In this document: one piece after another, positions 8,353 to 17,847 of the stretch
Layout of the letters: each line of letters starts with the position of its first letter
Numbering within the stretch: the first letter of the stretch is position 1
From: Bacteroidetes bacterium UBA1935
Lineage (GTDB): Bacteria > Bacteroidota > Bacteroidia > Chitinophagales > Chitinophagaceae
Direction: 5' to 3'
NCBI GenBank assembly: GCA_002337045.1
Contig: DDFF01000010.1
Coordinates: forward strand, 58,154 to 122,153
DNA length: 64,000 nucleotides
The notes under the pieces: generated by a model
The model's input: the letters and a program-made list of their open reading frames with translations, nothing else
The model's database searches: none
Told to the model about the DNA's origin: nothing
Program-made: the position numbers and the translations under genes

Positions 8353-9678
8353 TTATGAAACGGTTTCTATAAACTCAATTCCGTGGTGTTTCAGCTCTGT
8401 TAAAACAGGTCTGTAAACGGCAGGCATACTTGGTATCAATACCCCTGCAGGCGGTACAATTTTGTTGGTTAATACCATTTTGGCAAGAATAGCCATTGGT
8501 AAACCTACGGTTTTTGCCATAGCAGAATGGTCGCGGCTTTCGCCTTCTATCACCATAGTGCTGGTCATTTTGATTTTATCGCCACGGTGCATGTATTCTA
8601 CCTCATGTTGCATTACCACCATGTCCTTATCTTCCGGAGCCATTTCCCATTTTTGTAAAAGGAGGTTCAGCAGTATGTCTGCAGAAGAAATATTGCCCTG
8701 ATTAATTTTCACATCATCGAAAATACCGAGCCATGACAGTATTTCCATTGTTTTGCTGTCGCCATCTTCGCCAAGCTTGTTTTGGATATGACTACTAATG
8801 CTGCCTGATTCGTAGCCGGTTTTTTGTTTCACCCAATCTTCATAACTCAGGTTTGTAGTATCGATACTATCTTTCTGGTCATTCAGTTTCAACAGGATAA
8901 TAGCTTGCCACCCTTTGCAAAATGTCGGATACCTGAGTGTAGCCCTGATAAAGGTCTTTATTTCAGGTACGTGATACAGGTCAAGATAACGAAGAGAGTC
9001 TCTGTTTGGGTAATAGGCAAGGCTGCCCAGTCCGTCAACTTTTATCTTTTTGCAGTTGTCAAACATGGCTTCGTATGGTACGGTAACTTCCTTGCCATTT
9101 TGCAAATAATGTGCGCCGTCGGCACCTGCTGTTATTATATTCTTAGGGTTCCAGCTGAACTTATAATGCCATGGATTATTGTCGCTACTTGGTGCTATTA
9201 GTCCACCACAATAAGATTTGAATGAAGTGATACTTGAAGCTACACGTTCTATACTGTGTATAATTTGGTTGGCCGTCATGTGGTCAATCCCCGGGTCTAA
9301 GCCCATTTCGCACATAAACATTAAACCAGCAGCTTTTACATCTGCATCCATTGCCTTCATTTCAGGCGAAATGTATGATGATGTGATGAGGTTCTTTTTA
9401 TGTTTCAAACAGTCTTTTGCAAGGTGTATATGCAGGTGCGGCGGCATTAATGATACCACCATGTCTGCTTTTTCAACAAGCGGCTCGCGTTGAGTGCTGT
9501 CAGTAATATCAATTACTGCCACTTCCGAACAAGGATGATTTTTTACTTTTTCCTCTATAGCCTCTTTACTGCCATCAGCAACTATTACCTTCCATTTATT
9601 GCGCGATGCATTGTTAAGAAGATATTCTATCAGATAAATAGATGATTTGCCTGCCCCGGCTACCAATATTGTTTGCAT
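8353..9678 (-). CDS. Saccharopine dehydrogenase family protein (saccharopine reductase type)
   Basis: A 441-aa protein with an N-terminal Rossmann fold (VAGAGKSS, GxGxxS at residues 8-13), the ADMVVSLMPPHLHIHLAKDCL segment and the MCEMGLDPGIDHMTA motif of saccharopine dehydrogenases of the glutamate-forming type. Such enzymes interconvert saccharopine with glutamate and aminoadipate semialdehyde in lysine degradation or the aminoadipate route. No lysine-ketoglutarate reductase gene is nearby, so the direction cannot be deduced from context. It has its own strong promoter and is transcribed away from the thioesterase gene. The Rossmann-family identity is firm; the substrate is inferred from family resemblance. 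Confidence 0.82.
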   Translation of the reverse strand: MQTILVAGAGKSSIYLIEYLLNNASRNKWKVIVADGSKEAIEEKVKNHPCSEVAVIDITDSTQREPLVEKADMVVSLMPPHLHIHLAKDCLKHKKNLITSSYISPEMKAMDADVKAAGLMFMCEMGLDPGIDHMTANQIIHSIERVASSITSFKSYCGGLIAPSSDNNPWHYKFSWNPKNIITAGADGAHYLQNGKEVTVPYEAMFDNCKKIKVDGLGSLAYYPNRDSLRYLDLYHVPEIKTFIRATLRYPTFCKGWQAIILLKLNDQKDSIDTTNLSYEDWVKQKTGYESGSISSHIQNKLGEDGDSKTMEILSWLGIFDDVKINQGNISSADILLNLLLQKWEMAPEDKDMVVMQHEVEYMHRGDKIKMTSTMVIEGESRDHSAMAKTVGLPMAILAKMVLTNKIVPPAGVLIPSMPAVYRPVLTELKHHGIEFIETVS

Positions 9679-9712
9679 AAGAAATACCTTACAATTGGTG
9701 TATATTGAACTT

Positions 9713-9743
9713 CAAATGTAAGGGGTAAAGGGCTTAGTACAAA
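9713..9743 (-). promoter_or_regulatory. Promoter of the saccharopine dehydrogenase gene
   Basis: On the minus strand TTTG (9743-9740), 19 bases, TACATTTG (9720-9713): a perfect Bacteroidota promoter. Transcription should start near 9708, about 30 bases before the ATG. Confidence 0.75.
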
Positions 9744-9791
9744 CATTTTCTAATAATATTTTATTTAATATTTGTTAATAATCATAGAGTT

Positions 9792-10217
9792 ATGAGCAAA
9801 ATTTGGTTTCAGGAATATAGCCTGAAGGAGCTAAATGAAAGGAGTAAAGGAACAATGGGTGAATTCTTGGACATGCAGTTTACCGAAATTGGGGATGATT
9901 ATTTGTGCATGACTATGCCGGTAGATAACAGAACCAAACAACCATATGGCTTGTTGCACGGCGGGGCTTCAGCAGCTTTGGCAGAAACCATAGGTAGTGT
10001 TGCCTCGTCGCTATGTATAAATCCTGAAAAGCAAATATGTGTGGGCATTGAAATAAACTGTAATCATATTCGTGGTAAAAAAGATGGAGTAGTGACAGCA
10101 ATTGCCAAGCCATTGCACATAGGCGCTACTACCCACGTCTGGGATATAAAAATAAATGATGAAAGAGGCAAACTGGTATGTGTAAGCAGGCTTACGGTTG
10201 CAATACTGAAAAGCTAA
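9792..10217 (+). CDS. PaaI-like hotdog-fold thioesterase
   Basis: A 141-aa single hotdog domain. HGGASAALAETIGSVASSL at residues 56-74 carries the HGG motif and the acidic catalytic residue (Glu65) of the PaaI/YbgC-like acyl-CoA thioesterases. Length and layout are normal. It probably hydrolyses aryl- or acyl-CoA esters in the cytoplasm; the exact substrate cannot be read from sequence. It stands alone between a divergent saccharopine dehydrogenase and a convergent membrane protein gene whose stop lies one base away. A hotdog DHNA-CoA or phenylacetyl-CoA thioesterase role is equally possible. Confidence 0.85.
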   Translation: MSKIWFQEYSLKELNERSKGTMGEFLDMQFTEIGDDYLCMTMPVDNRTKQPYGLLHGGASAALAETIGSVASSLCINPEKQICVGIEINCNHIRGKKDGVVTAIAKPLHIGATTHVWDIKINDERGKLVCVSRLTVAILKS

Positions 10218-10218
10218 G

Positions 10219-11751
10219 CTATTTCATTTTCGTTATCCTCAGAATAGGGCTTCCCAGTACTTCTATTTCATGAGTTGATTTTTCGCGATTGTATTTGTAT
10301 GCAGTGGTTCTGAATGTTTCTAAATAGTAATCTACCAGACTATCATTTTCTGTAACTATGAACCGCTCTCTGAGAGAAGGTTGAAGGCATGCTACATTTC
10401 GTTCTAATACAATCTTACCGTCATTAATGTATATTTTATCTTTTTTACTGTCCTTAGCAACCCACAACAGCCCTTGTTTGAATGAATGTTGCCAATAGTC
10501 AAGCTCATAGTTATTCATCAGATAGTCTTTGGAATGTGGTACCAACTCATTGAAGTAGACATTCTGATTAGGATGGAATTTTATAAAGAAAAACAATACC
10601 AGAGAAAGTTGCAGTGCAAATAAAGTCAATACAATAGTTTTAAGTTTTGTTTTCAACAATTCATTAATGGCAAATGCTACAAGGAAAACAAAAGCAGGAT
10701 AAATAAAGTATAAGTGTCTCCAATCATCGTACAATACTGCTTTCAGGTATATAACTGCCACTACTGGCGCTATAAAACAAAAAACGAACATTAAATGCAT
10801 TCGCACAGTAGTACTATCAAAAATGCCTGTAGGACGTTTAATGAATAATACTAATGCCATTACAATACCTATAATGCAAAGCAACTGCCAGTATATAGGT
10901 ACAGTAATTGTAAACCACAAAGGAATATAATACCATGGCAACATGTAGGCAGGTATTACATCTCCGTTTAACAATACATCTCCCAGCCACCTGAATTTTG
11001 ACAGATGCTCGTAGAAGATGAAAATATCGTTATAAACATCGCGCCATAGAGCCGGCCAGCTGATATACATTACAAGGCAGCCTGCAATGAAAAAAAGCAA
11101 TAAAGAGATGAAGTGTTTTAAAGCAGCCTTTGGTGTTTTAATTGTATAAATAATATCAAGCAGCAGATAGCCGATTACCGGTGCAGCAATAATCATGTTC
11201 ATTAGCCTTAGCCCGACGGCAAAACCACATACTACCCCCAATAACAGATACGCCCCGATAGTTTTTTTGTTGAATGCGTTGTATGCAGCAAAAAAACAAA
11301 GTAGAACTACCGATAATGATGGGATATCTTTAGTATTGATGAATGAGTGTGCATATATTCTGGGTGATAATACCAGCATCAGGAAAGTTGCAATGGCTAC
11401 CAATTGGTTTTTATACAGCTTTAATGAAAGCAAATAGCCTGCAAACATGCATGTGAGAAAAAAGGTATGCGTTACTATGTGACGCATCGCATATATATCT
11501 GCCTTGTCTGTGAGGTGTAAGAGTTTCTCCAAGGCTATCAATGGCAACTCAAAACCAACGCCGTATTCCTTGTCAAGAAAGTTATCGAGTTCTCTATCTC
11601 CCCAGAATACATATCTGTAGTTTACATCCCCTATGTTATGCTGAACAAATTCATCGAAGCTGATACCATAGTCATTGAATATGGCGATGCCAATTACAAG
11701 AAAAATAAATAAAAGAATGAGTCCGGGCAGGTAGTGCTTCACCTTATTCAT
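10219..11751 (-). CDS. Glycosyltransferase family 39-like polytopic membrane protein
   Basis: A 510-aa inner-membrane protein with about ten or more hydrophobic helices and a soluble C-terminal tail of roughly 100 residues. Just after the first helix the DYGISFDE segment resembles the acidic motif of GT-C/GT39 (ArnT, PMT-like) lipid-linked glycosyltransferases, and GLRLMNMIIA, WRHLYFIYPAFVFL and the short loop pattern agree. Donor and acceptor are unknown. The frame extends to a TTG at 11778, but the ATG at 11751 better starts the first helix (NKVKHYLPGLILLFIF) and avoids overlapping the archaemetzincin stop 19 bases upstream, with which it may share a transcript. Confidence 0.65.
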   Translation of the reverse strand: MNKVKHYLPGLILLFIFLVIGIAIFNDYGISFDEFVQHNIGDVNYRYVFWGDRELDNFLDKEYGVGFELPLIALEKLLHLTDKADIYAMRHIVTHTFFLTCMFAGYLLSLKLYKNQLVAIATFLMLVLSPRIYAHSFINTKDIPSLSVVLLCFFAAYNAFNKKTIGAYLLLGVVCGFAVGLRLMNMIIAAPVIGYLLLDIIYTIKTPKAALKHFISLLLFFIAGCLVMYISWPALWRDVYNDIFIFYEHLSKFRWLGDVLLNGDVIPAYMLPWYYIPLWFTITVPIYWQLLCIIGIVMALVLFIKRPTGIFDSTTVRMHLMFVFCFIAPVVAVIYLKAVLYDDWRHLYFIYPAFVFLVAFAINELLKTKLKTIVLTLFALQLSLVLFFFIKFHPNQNVYFNELVPHSKDYLMNNYELDYWQHSFKQGLLWVAKDSKKDKIYINDGKIVLERNVACLQPSLRERFIVTENDSLVDYYLETFRTTAYKYNREKSTHEIEVLGSPILRITKMK

Positions 11752-11770
11752 ACTGTGTAAAAATAATGGC

Positions 11771-12414
11771 TTATTCAATGCTGTTATAACATTTGCTACA
11801 CAAATGGTTTTTTGTATTATCTACAGTACTGATTCTCTCCGCTGCGTCTGTCATCAGGCAGTTTTTATCTGTAAAGTGATCTAAACCATAGTTATGACCT
11901 ATTTCGTGTAGTGTTATTTTTATTATGCGTTCCATGTATTGATATTCATTATCACTGTAATGCCTTGCAGTGGATATAATACAGCTTTTACCGGGTTTGT
12001 ATCCAAGTCCCGAATCCCCCAAATCTTATAGGTGCTTTCAGGCTTTTTAATATTTCCCCATTTATCTTGTTTGGTAGTATAAATATTTTCATTTGTAATG
12101 CCCACAATATATTGTACTGTATCCGACATAGTTTCTTTTAGGAGCTTTATGATAGCACTTGCAGCATAACGTTTGCCCTTTTCATAGTTGATAAAGCTAT
12201 CTGGTAGGGTGATATATGGTAATATAATGACAGTACATGGATACTGCTCCTTTATATTATGTTTTAATATGTTTAATGTGTTTTGAGGTATATTGGCAAT
12301 AGGCTGTAAGGCTATAATAGTTCGCGTGTTGGCTTCGTGACAGGAAATGTTGAATATAGCCATTGTAAGTAGAATAAAAAATACTTGTATTGGCTTATTT
12401 ATCAACATATCCAC
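11771..12414 (-). pseudogene. Archaemetzincin-family zinc metalloprotease lipoprotein, split by a -1 frameshift
   Basis: Two overlapping minus-strand frames together spell one archaemetzincin. The first (from 12414) has a lipoprotein signal peptide ending FNISC, then LQPIANIPQNTLNIL and VGITNENIYT, and leaves the family sequence after IWG. The other frame continues at once with SGLGYKPGKSCIISTAR and the active site HEIGHNYGLDH, NCLM and LCSKC. The switch falls in a run of five G (five C on the plus strand near 12016-12020); one extra G would restore IWGDSGLGYKPGKS. HEXXHXXGXXH is intact, but the Cys right after the third His, usual in archaemetzincins, is Phe. It may be a genuine pseudogene, a sequencing error or, less likely, programmed frameshifting. 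Confidence 0.8.
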
Positions 12415-12449
12415 CTGTGTTTCAGATAGTAATTTAAGGCTAAAATGGT

Positions 12450-12457
12450 TACATTTG
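12450..12457 (+). promoter_or_regulatory. -7 element of gyrA
   Basis: TACATTTG matches TAnnTTTG exactly; there is no good TTG at the usual spacing. Transcription would begin near 12463, about 19 bases before the gyrA ATG. Confidence 0.6.
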
Positions 12458-12481
12458 CAATCTGAATTTTAATAACCATTT

Positions 12482-15148
12482 ATGGAAGAAAACAACCAGG
12501 ATTTAACGCCCGGAAGTGAGTCTAACGATTCGAACAAAATAATACAGGTAAACATCGAGGAGCAAATGAAAACTGCCTATATCGACTACTCAATGTCGGT
12601 AATAGTTGGTCGTGCATTGCCCGATGTAAGAGATGGTCTTAAGCCTGTACACCGCCGTGTGTTATTCGCCATGCACGAACTGGGTATCAACTATAATAAA
12701 CCATATAAAAAATCTGCCCGTATCGTAGGTGAGGTATTGGGTAAATATCACCCGCACGGTGATAGCTCTGTATACGATGCAATGGTGCGTATGGCACAGC
12801 CATGGAGCATGCGCTATATGCTGGTTGATGGTCAGGGTAACTACGGCTCTCAGGATGGTGACGGCCCTGCGGCAATGCGTTATACTGAAGCTCGCTTGCA
12901 GCGTTTGGCAGAAGGTATGATGGACGATATCGATAAAGAAACAGTCGATTTCTCTCTCAACTTCGATGACTCTTTGCAGGAACCAACAGTTATGCCTACG
13001 CGCATACCACAGTTGCTGTTAAATGGTTCTTCAGGTATTGCGGTTGGTATGGCAACGAATATGATGCCACACAACCTGTCTGAAGTAATAGATGGTTGCG
13101 TTGCATATGTAGACAACAGAGACATTACCATAGACGAATTGATGAAGTATGTGAAAGCGCCTGATTTCCCTACAGGTGGTATCATATACGGTATAGATGG
13201 TATTAAGGCAGGTATGCATACCGGTCGTGGTAGGGTAGTGTTGCGTGGTAGGGTGAATGTGGAAACTACTAAGAGTGGTAAAGAACAAATTGTAATTACA
13301 GAAGTTCCATATCAAGTAAGCCGCGATGCTTTGGCAGAAAAAATAGGCTCACTGGTTAATAATAAAATTATTGAAGGCATCACACACGTTGCCAACGAAT
13401 CAAACAAAGAAGGTACACGTATAGTTGTAGAGCTACGCCGTGATGCAGTAGCGCAGGTTATCATCAACCAATTATATAAATACAGTGAACTGCAAACTTC
13501 CTACGGTATCAACAACGTAGCACTTGTTGGTGGTCGTCCTAAGATATTGAACCTGAAAGACCTTATTTCAGAGTTTATCAGTTTCCGTCACGAGGTTGTG
13601 GTACGCCGTACAAAATATGAACTGCGTGAAGCTGAAAAACGTGCTCATATCTTAGAAGGTTATCTGATTGCATTAGACCATCTTGACGAAGTAATCGCTT
13701 TGATACGTGCATCTGTGAATCCTGACGAAGCTAAAACAGGATTGATAGAGAAATTCGGCATGACCGAAATACAGGCAAAAGCAGTGCTTGAATTGCGCCT
13801 GCAACGCCTGACAGGTATGGAACGCGATAAGATACGCGAAGAACATGCCGAGCTGATGAAGCTGATAATGCATCTGAAGGAAATACTGAGTGATGAAGGT
13901 ATGCGTTACCAAATCATCAAAGACGAACTGGCTGAGGTAAAAGCTAAGTTTGGAGATGAGCGTAAATCTGAAATTCAGTACCTGGCAAACGAAATGCGTA
14001 TTGAAGACCTGATTGAGGAAGAAGATGTGGTTATCACAGTTTCTCACTTAGGCTATATCAAACGTACATCGCAGGCAGAATACCGCGCGCAAAGGCGTGG
14101 TGGCCGTGGCGCTATGGGTGGCCGTACCAGAGAGGAAGATTATATCGAGCATCTATTCATCGCTTCTACCCACCACACGCTGATGTTCTTTACCGAAAAA
14201 GGACGTTGCTATTGGCTGAAAGTATACGAGATACCTGAAGCAGACAGGAATGCAAAAGGCCGTGCAATACAAAACCTGCTGCAACTGCCTCCTGATGATA
14301 AAATACGCACTGTAATAGATATACCAAATCTGGAAGACAAAGAGTATGTTGAAAATCACAACATCATGCTTTGTACTAAACAAGGTATCATCAAAAAAAC
14401 AAAGCTCGAAGACTTCAGCCGTCCGCGTGCTAATGGTGTAAATGCCATTACAATTCAGGAAGGCGATCAACTGTTGGATGTATCATTGACAGATGGTAAC
14501 AGCTATATCATGATGGCAGTGAAGAGTGGCCGTGCAATATCATTTGAAGAAGAAAAAGTACGTATTACAGGTCGTGGTGCTATCGGTGTATATGGCATTG
14601 AACTGGATGAGAATAATGATGAAGTGATTGGCATGGTATGCGTATCTAAAGAAAGCATCACCAAACAAATACTTGTTGTTTCTGAAAAAGGCCTTGGTAA
14701 ACGTACTCCATTCCTGGAATTGCTTGATGATACCGCCACAGAAGAAGATAAAGCTAAAGCGATTACGCTGAAGGATGCAGATGGCAATGACCAACTGTAT
14801 CAACTGGCCTATCGCATTACTAACCGTGGTGGTAAAGGTGTAAGAACTATCAACATTACAGAAAAGACGGGAGCGCTTGTAGGCTTGCTGGCTGTAGAAA
14901 AAACGGATGATTTGATGATTACTTGTAAATCAGGTATTACCATCCGTATGAAAGTAGAGCATATACGCGAAGCAGGCCGTGCTACACAAGGTGTGAAACT
15001 CATCAATCTGGACGAAGGTGATGAAATAGCAGCTATTGCACGTTTGGACGAACAGGAAGAAGAAACTGAGATTGAAGCAATTGATGGAGAAAATCCAGCA
15101 ATTGGCGAGGTTTCAACAGATTCTCCGGAAACTCCTGTAACAGAGTAA
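12482..15148 (+). CDS. gyrA: DNA gyrase subunit A
   Basis: An 888-aa GyrA. The catalytic tyrosine is Tyr134 in AMRYTEARL. The quinolone-resistance region HPHGDSSVYD keeps Ser95 and Asp99 (E. coli Ser83 and Asp87), the sensitive-type residues. The GyrA box QRRGGRG near residues 537-543 separates gyrase from topoisomerase IV ParC, and it is followed by the six-bladed C-terminal wrapping domain. The tail is acidic (EEETEIEAIDGE...), as is common in Bacteroidota. With GyrB (not in the window) it introduces negative supercoils. It is monocistronic, with its own promoter and a strong terminator directly after it. Confidence 0.98.
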   Translation: MEENNQDLTPGSESNDSNKIIQVNIEEQMKTAYIDYSMSVIVGRALPDVRDGLKPVHRRVLFAMHELGINYNKPYKKSARIVGEVLGKYHPHGDSSVYDAMVRMAQPWSMRYMLVDGQGNYGSQDGDGPAAMRYTEARLQRLAEGMMDDIDKETVDFSLNFDDSLQEPTVMPTRIPQLLLNGSSGIAVGMATNMMPHNLSEVIDGCVAYVDNRDITIDELMKYVKAPDFPTGGIIYGIDGIKAGMHTGRGRVVLRGRVNVETTKSGKEQIVITEVPYQVSRDALAEKIGSLVNNKIIEGITHVANESNKEGTRIVVELRRDAVAQVIINQLYKYSELQTSYGINNVALVGGRPKILNLKDLISEFISFRHEVVVRRTKYELREAEKRAHILEGYLIALDHLDEVIALIRASVNPDEAKTGLIEKFGMTEIQAKAVLELRLQRLTGMERDKIREEHAELMKLIMHLKEILSDEGMRYQIIKDELAEVKAKFGDERKSEIQYLANEMRIEDLIEEEDVVITVSHLGYIKRTSQAEYRAQRRGGRGAMGGRTREEDYIEHLFIASTHHTLMFFTEKGRCYWLKVYEIPEADRNAKGRAIQNLLQLPPDDKIRTVIDIPNLEDKEYVENHNIMLCTKQGIIKKTKLEDFSRPRANGVNAITIQEGDQLLDVSLTDGNSYIMMAVKSGRAISFEEEKVRITGRGAIGVYGIELDENNDEVIGMVCVSKESITKQILVVSEKGLGKRTPFLELLDDTATEEDKAKAITLKDADGNDQLYQLAYRITNRGGKGVRTINITEKTGALVGLLAVEKTDDLMITCKSGITIRMKVEHIREAGRATQGVKLINLDEGDEIAAIARLDEQEEETEIEAIDGENPAIGEVSTDSPETPVTE

Positions 15149-15174
15149 TGTAAAATAATTGCAAAATTAACACT

Positions 15175-15212
15175 GAAAACACCCGTATATAAGCACACGG
15201 GTGTTTTCTTTA
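15175..15212 (+). terminator. Intrinsic terminator after gyrA
   Basis: Perfect 12-bp stem GAAAACACCCGT (15175-15186) with ACGGGTGTTTTC (15197-15208), a 10-base loop, then TTTAAT. Confidence 0.85.
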
Positions 15213-15249
15213 ATATCTTAGCAAACGATTTTTTAATTAATTGATAAAA

Positions 15250-16533
15250 ATGAAAAAAGCTATTCTGATTGCAGCAGGTGTTTCTTTAACATCATTGAGC
15301 TGGGCGCAAAAGCAAAACATACAAACTGCAAATGACTATCTACGCGATAAAGATTATGATAAAGCAGTTGAGTACATCAATATGGCTGTAAATAACCCTG
15401 ATACTAAGGATAACGCAAAGGCTTGGTATACTCGCGGTAACATTTACATGTCTATGCAAAATGAGCCAGGAAAAAATGCTAATAGCCCTTATCGTGAGGC
15501 TGCAACATCATATATGAAGGTTGCACAACTAGATGCTAAATATGAAAAAGACGCTGTAACACAAGGGTTGATTGTAGCTGCATATAATTATTATAACGAC
15601 GCTGTTGTTGCTTTTAATAAGAAAGATTACGAACAGTCAATGCAATTGTCTAAAAATACAATTGATATACATGACATGGAAGGTGGCAAGCGCTTTGCAA
15701 GTAAGAGCTTCGATACTGTATCTGCAAGTGCTTTGATGATACAAAGTTATAGTGCACTATATGCCAAAAAATATGACGTGGCATTGGTTTTGCTGCAAGC
15801 TTTGAAAGCGAATCCTATAGAGAAAAACGCTAACGTATACCTTTCTCTTATAGATGTTTATAAGGTTCAGCAAAAAGATGCTGAGATGCTTGCGACTATA
15901 GAAGAAGGCAAGGCACTGTATCCTGACAACGTTAATCTTCGCAATGAAGAGCTTAACTACTACATCAAAACCGGCAAACAGGATGTGTTGATGAAGAAAT
16001 TGGAAGATGCGGTAGCTAAAGAGCCCAATAATGGTGAATTACTCTTCAATCTTGCAAATATTTATAATAATCTGGCATTCCCTAAAGATGGCGTAGCTAA
16101 GCCTGCAAATTTTGATGAATTGTTTTCTAAAGCAGAAAGCAACTATCAGAAAGCCATTGCTATAGATGGTGCAAACGGTGGTTATAATTATAATATGGGT
16201 GTTTTGTACTATAACATGGCTACTGAGTATAACAAAAGAATGAATGATGCCGCTGATGTTATCAATAAAACTAAAGTAGCTGCAGAAAAAAAGAAACAAG
16301 AAGATAACTACACCAAGCTTACTGCTACTCGCGATGCTAATTTTGATAAAGCAGTACCATATTTGGTTAAAACTGTAGAAGCTTATGAGCCTAACGTAAA
16401 AACACTCAATGAAGATGATAGGTTTTCATATGTAAGTGCGCTCACTGCATTAAAAGAAATCTATGCACGTAAGAATGACATGGCCAAATCCGGCGAATAC
16501 AAGGCAAAATTGGAACTTGCTAAGAAAAAATAA
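15250..16533 (+). CDS. Secreted tetratricopeptide-repeat protein
   Basis: A 427-aa protein beginning with a signal peptide (MKKAILIAAGVSLTSLSWAQ) and made almost wholly of alpha-helical TPR-like units, such as NDYLRDKDYDKAVEYINMAVNNP, AYNYYNDAVVAFNKKDYEQSM and GELLFNLANIYNNLA. It is probably periplasmic or outer-membrane associated and acts as a protein-interaction scaffold; no enzyme motif is visible. A TTG at 15241 is in frame, but the ATG at 15250 begins the signal peptide. It is a single gene between two good terminators. Proteins of this kind are widespread in Chitinophagaceae and lack an assigned role. Confidence 0.8.
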   Translation: MKKAILIAAGVSLTSLSWAQKQNIQTANDYLRDKDYDKAVEYINMAVNNPDTKDNAKAWYTRGNIYMSMQNEPGKNANSPYREAATSYMKVAQLDAKYEKDAVTQGLIVAAYNYYNDAVVAFNKKDYEQSMQLSKNTIDIHDMEGGKRFASKSFDTVSASALMIQSYSALYAKKYDVALVLLQALKANPIEKNANVYLSLIDVYKVQQKDAEMLATIEEGKALYPDNVNLRNEELNYYIKTGKQDVLMKKLEDAVAKEPNNGELLFNLANIYNNLAFPKDGVAKPANFDELFSKAESNYQKAIAIDGANGGYNYNMGVLYYNMATEYNKRMNDAADVINKTKVAAEKKKQEDNYTKLTATRDANFDKAVPYLVKTVEAYEPNVKTLNEDDRFSYVSALTALKEIYARKNDMAKSGEYKAKLELAKKK

Positions 16534-16554
16534 TACAAGTAATATAATTAATAT

Positions 16555-16584
16555 AAAAAGGCTACCAAGTGTAGCCTTTTTATA
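16555..16584 (+). terminator. Intrinsic terminator after the TPR gene
   Basis: Perfect 11-bp stem AAAAAGGCTAC (16555-16565) with GTAGCCTTTTT (16571-16581) and a 5-base loop. The A and T tracts make it bidirectional. Confidence 0.85.
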
Positions 16585-16645
16585 TGTTTCGGCATCTAGG
16601 TGATAACTGTCATTAAACAAACTATCAATTTCAGGCTTAAAAGCG

Positions 16646-16653
16646 TAGCTTTG
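16646..16653 (+). promoter_or_regulatory. -7 element of the fatty-acid desaturase gene
   Basis: TAGCTTTG matches TAnnTTTG and lies 17 bases before the TTG start codon at 16671, so the leader would be about 12 bases. Confidence 0.55.
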
Positions 16654-16670
16654 CCACAAATTTTTAAGTT

Positions 16671-17774
16671 TTGTCAGAAATTAAAAAACTAGATATCGTA
16701 CGTTTTGCGTCTAAGAACAGCGATGGTTTTTATGATACTTTAAAGAAAAGGGTAGACGCGTATTTCACAGAGAATAATATAGATCCGCATGGTAATGTTT
16801 CTATGAAAATGAAAACATTCGCCATGGTGTCAATGTACCTGATACCATATTTTGTAATGATATCGGGGGTGGCTACAAACCTGTGGGTGTTCTATGGTTT
16901 GTGGTTTATGATGGGTGTTGGTATGACTGGTATCGGATGCTCTGTAATGCACGATAGCAATCACGGCTCTTACAGTGACAACAAGACGCTGAATAAATAT
17001 CTGGGTAAAATAATAGCGCTGGTGGGTGGCTATGAAGTGACATGGAAGATACAACACAATATTCTGCACCATACCTATACCAATATTGAAGGTTTGGACG
17101 ATGATATTAATGCAGGTGTGTTCTTACGTTTTTCACCACACAGCAAAAAGTATTTCATGCATCGTTTTCAACATATCTATGCTTGGGTACTTTATGGTCT
17201 GTTAACACTTCAGTGGGCAACGGTAAAAGACTTCCGTCAGGTTTATGATTATCATAAAAAAGATTTGCTTAAAAAAGAAAAACTGACGTTGTCTCAGGCT
17301 ATGATACAGCTTTCTCTGTATAAACTGTTTTACTATCTGTACATCATAGTTGTGCCAATATTTGTAATGGGTCTGGCATGGCAGCATGTATTGATAGGTT
17401 TTGTGATTATGCACTTTACTGCAGGATTCTTGCTATCGGTAATTTTCCAATTGGCACACGTTATGGAAGGCTGCGAATTCCCGATGCCATCTGATGATAA
17501 GAAAATGGAAAATAGTTGGGCAGTGCATCAAGTATTGAATACTGCAAACTTTTCGCCAAGAAGCCCATTGATGAACTGGTTTGTAGGAGGCCTAAACAGG
17601 CAGATTGAACACCATCTTTTCCCGCATATTTGCCATGTACACTACAAAAACATTGCGAAATACGTAAAGCAAACCGCCGAAGAGTTTGGCTTGCCATATC
17701 AGGAACAGCCAACCTTCCTGCATGCCATAGTAGTACATGGCAAAATGCTACGTAAGCTTGGGAATGAGGATTAA
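16671..17774 (+). CDS. Membrane fatty-acid desaturase (acyl-CoA/lipid type)
   Basis: A 367-aa integral-membrane di-iron desaturase. The three histidine boxes are HDSNH (94-98), HNILHH (129-134) and QIEHHLFPH near the C-terminus, the last with Gln before Ile-Glu-His-His as in front-end/linoleoyl-CoA-type desaturases. Four hydrophobic segments flank the boxes. No N-terminal cytochrome b5 domain is present, so an external electron donor is needed. It inserts a double bond in membrane acyl chains, adjusting fluidity. The cold-shock gene follows after about 70 bases, which fits a low-temperature role, though each has its own promoter. The start is TTG; no upstream ATG is in frame. Confidence 0.9.
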   Translation: MSEIKKLDIVRFASKNSDGFYDTLKKRVDAYFTENNIDPHGNVSMKMKTFAMVSMYLIPYFVMISGVATNLWVFYGLWFMMGVGMTGIGCSVMHDSNHGSYSDNKTLNKYLGKIIALVGGYEVTWKIQHNILHHTYTNIEGLDDDINAGVFLRFSPHSKKYFMHRFQHIYAWVLYGLLTLQWATVKDFRQVYDYHKKDLLKKEKLTLSQAMIQLSLYKLFYYLYIIVVPIFVMGLAWQHVLIGFVIMHFTAGFLLSVIFQLAHVMEGCEFPMPSDDKKMENSWAVHQVLNTANFSPRSPLMNWFVGGLNRQIEHHLFPHICHVHYKNIAKYVKQTAEEFGLPYQEQPTFLHAIVVHGKMLRKLGNED

Positions 17775-17790
17775 ATTCTTGGTTGGGCAC

Positions 17791-17820
17791 TTTGATAATA
17801 TGTTATAAGTATTATCTTTA
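17791..17820 (+). promoter_or_regulatory. Probable promoter of the cold-shock gene
   Basis: TTTG (17791-17794), 18 bases, TATCTTTA (17813-17820), one base off the TAnnTTTG consensus. It predicts a leader of about 20 bases. Confidence 0.5.
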
Positions 17821-17847
17821 TATAATTACCAATAAAATATTATTACA

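Noticed and set aside
12016..12020. Programmed -1 frameshifting in the archaemetzincin
   Set aside because: No slippery heptamer such as X XXY YYZ with a clear downstream structure is visible, and homopolymer indel is the simpler explanation.
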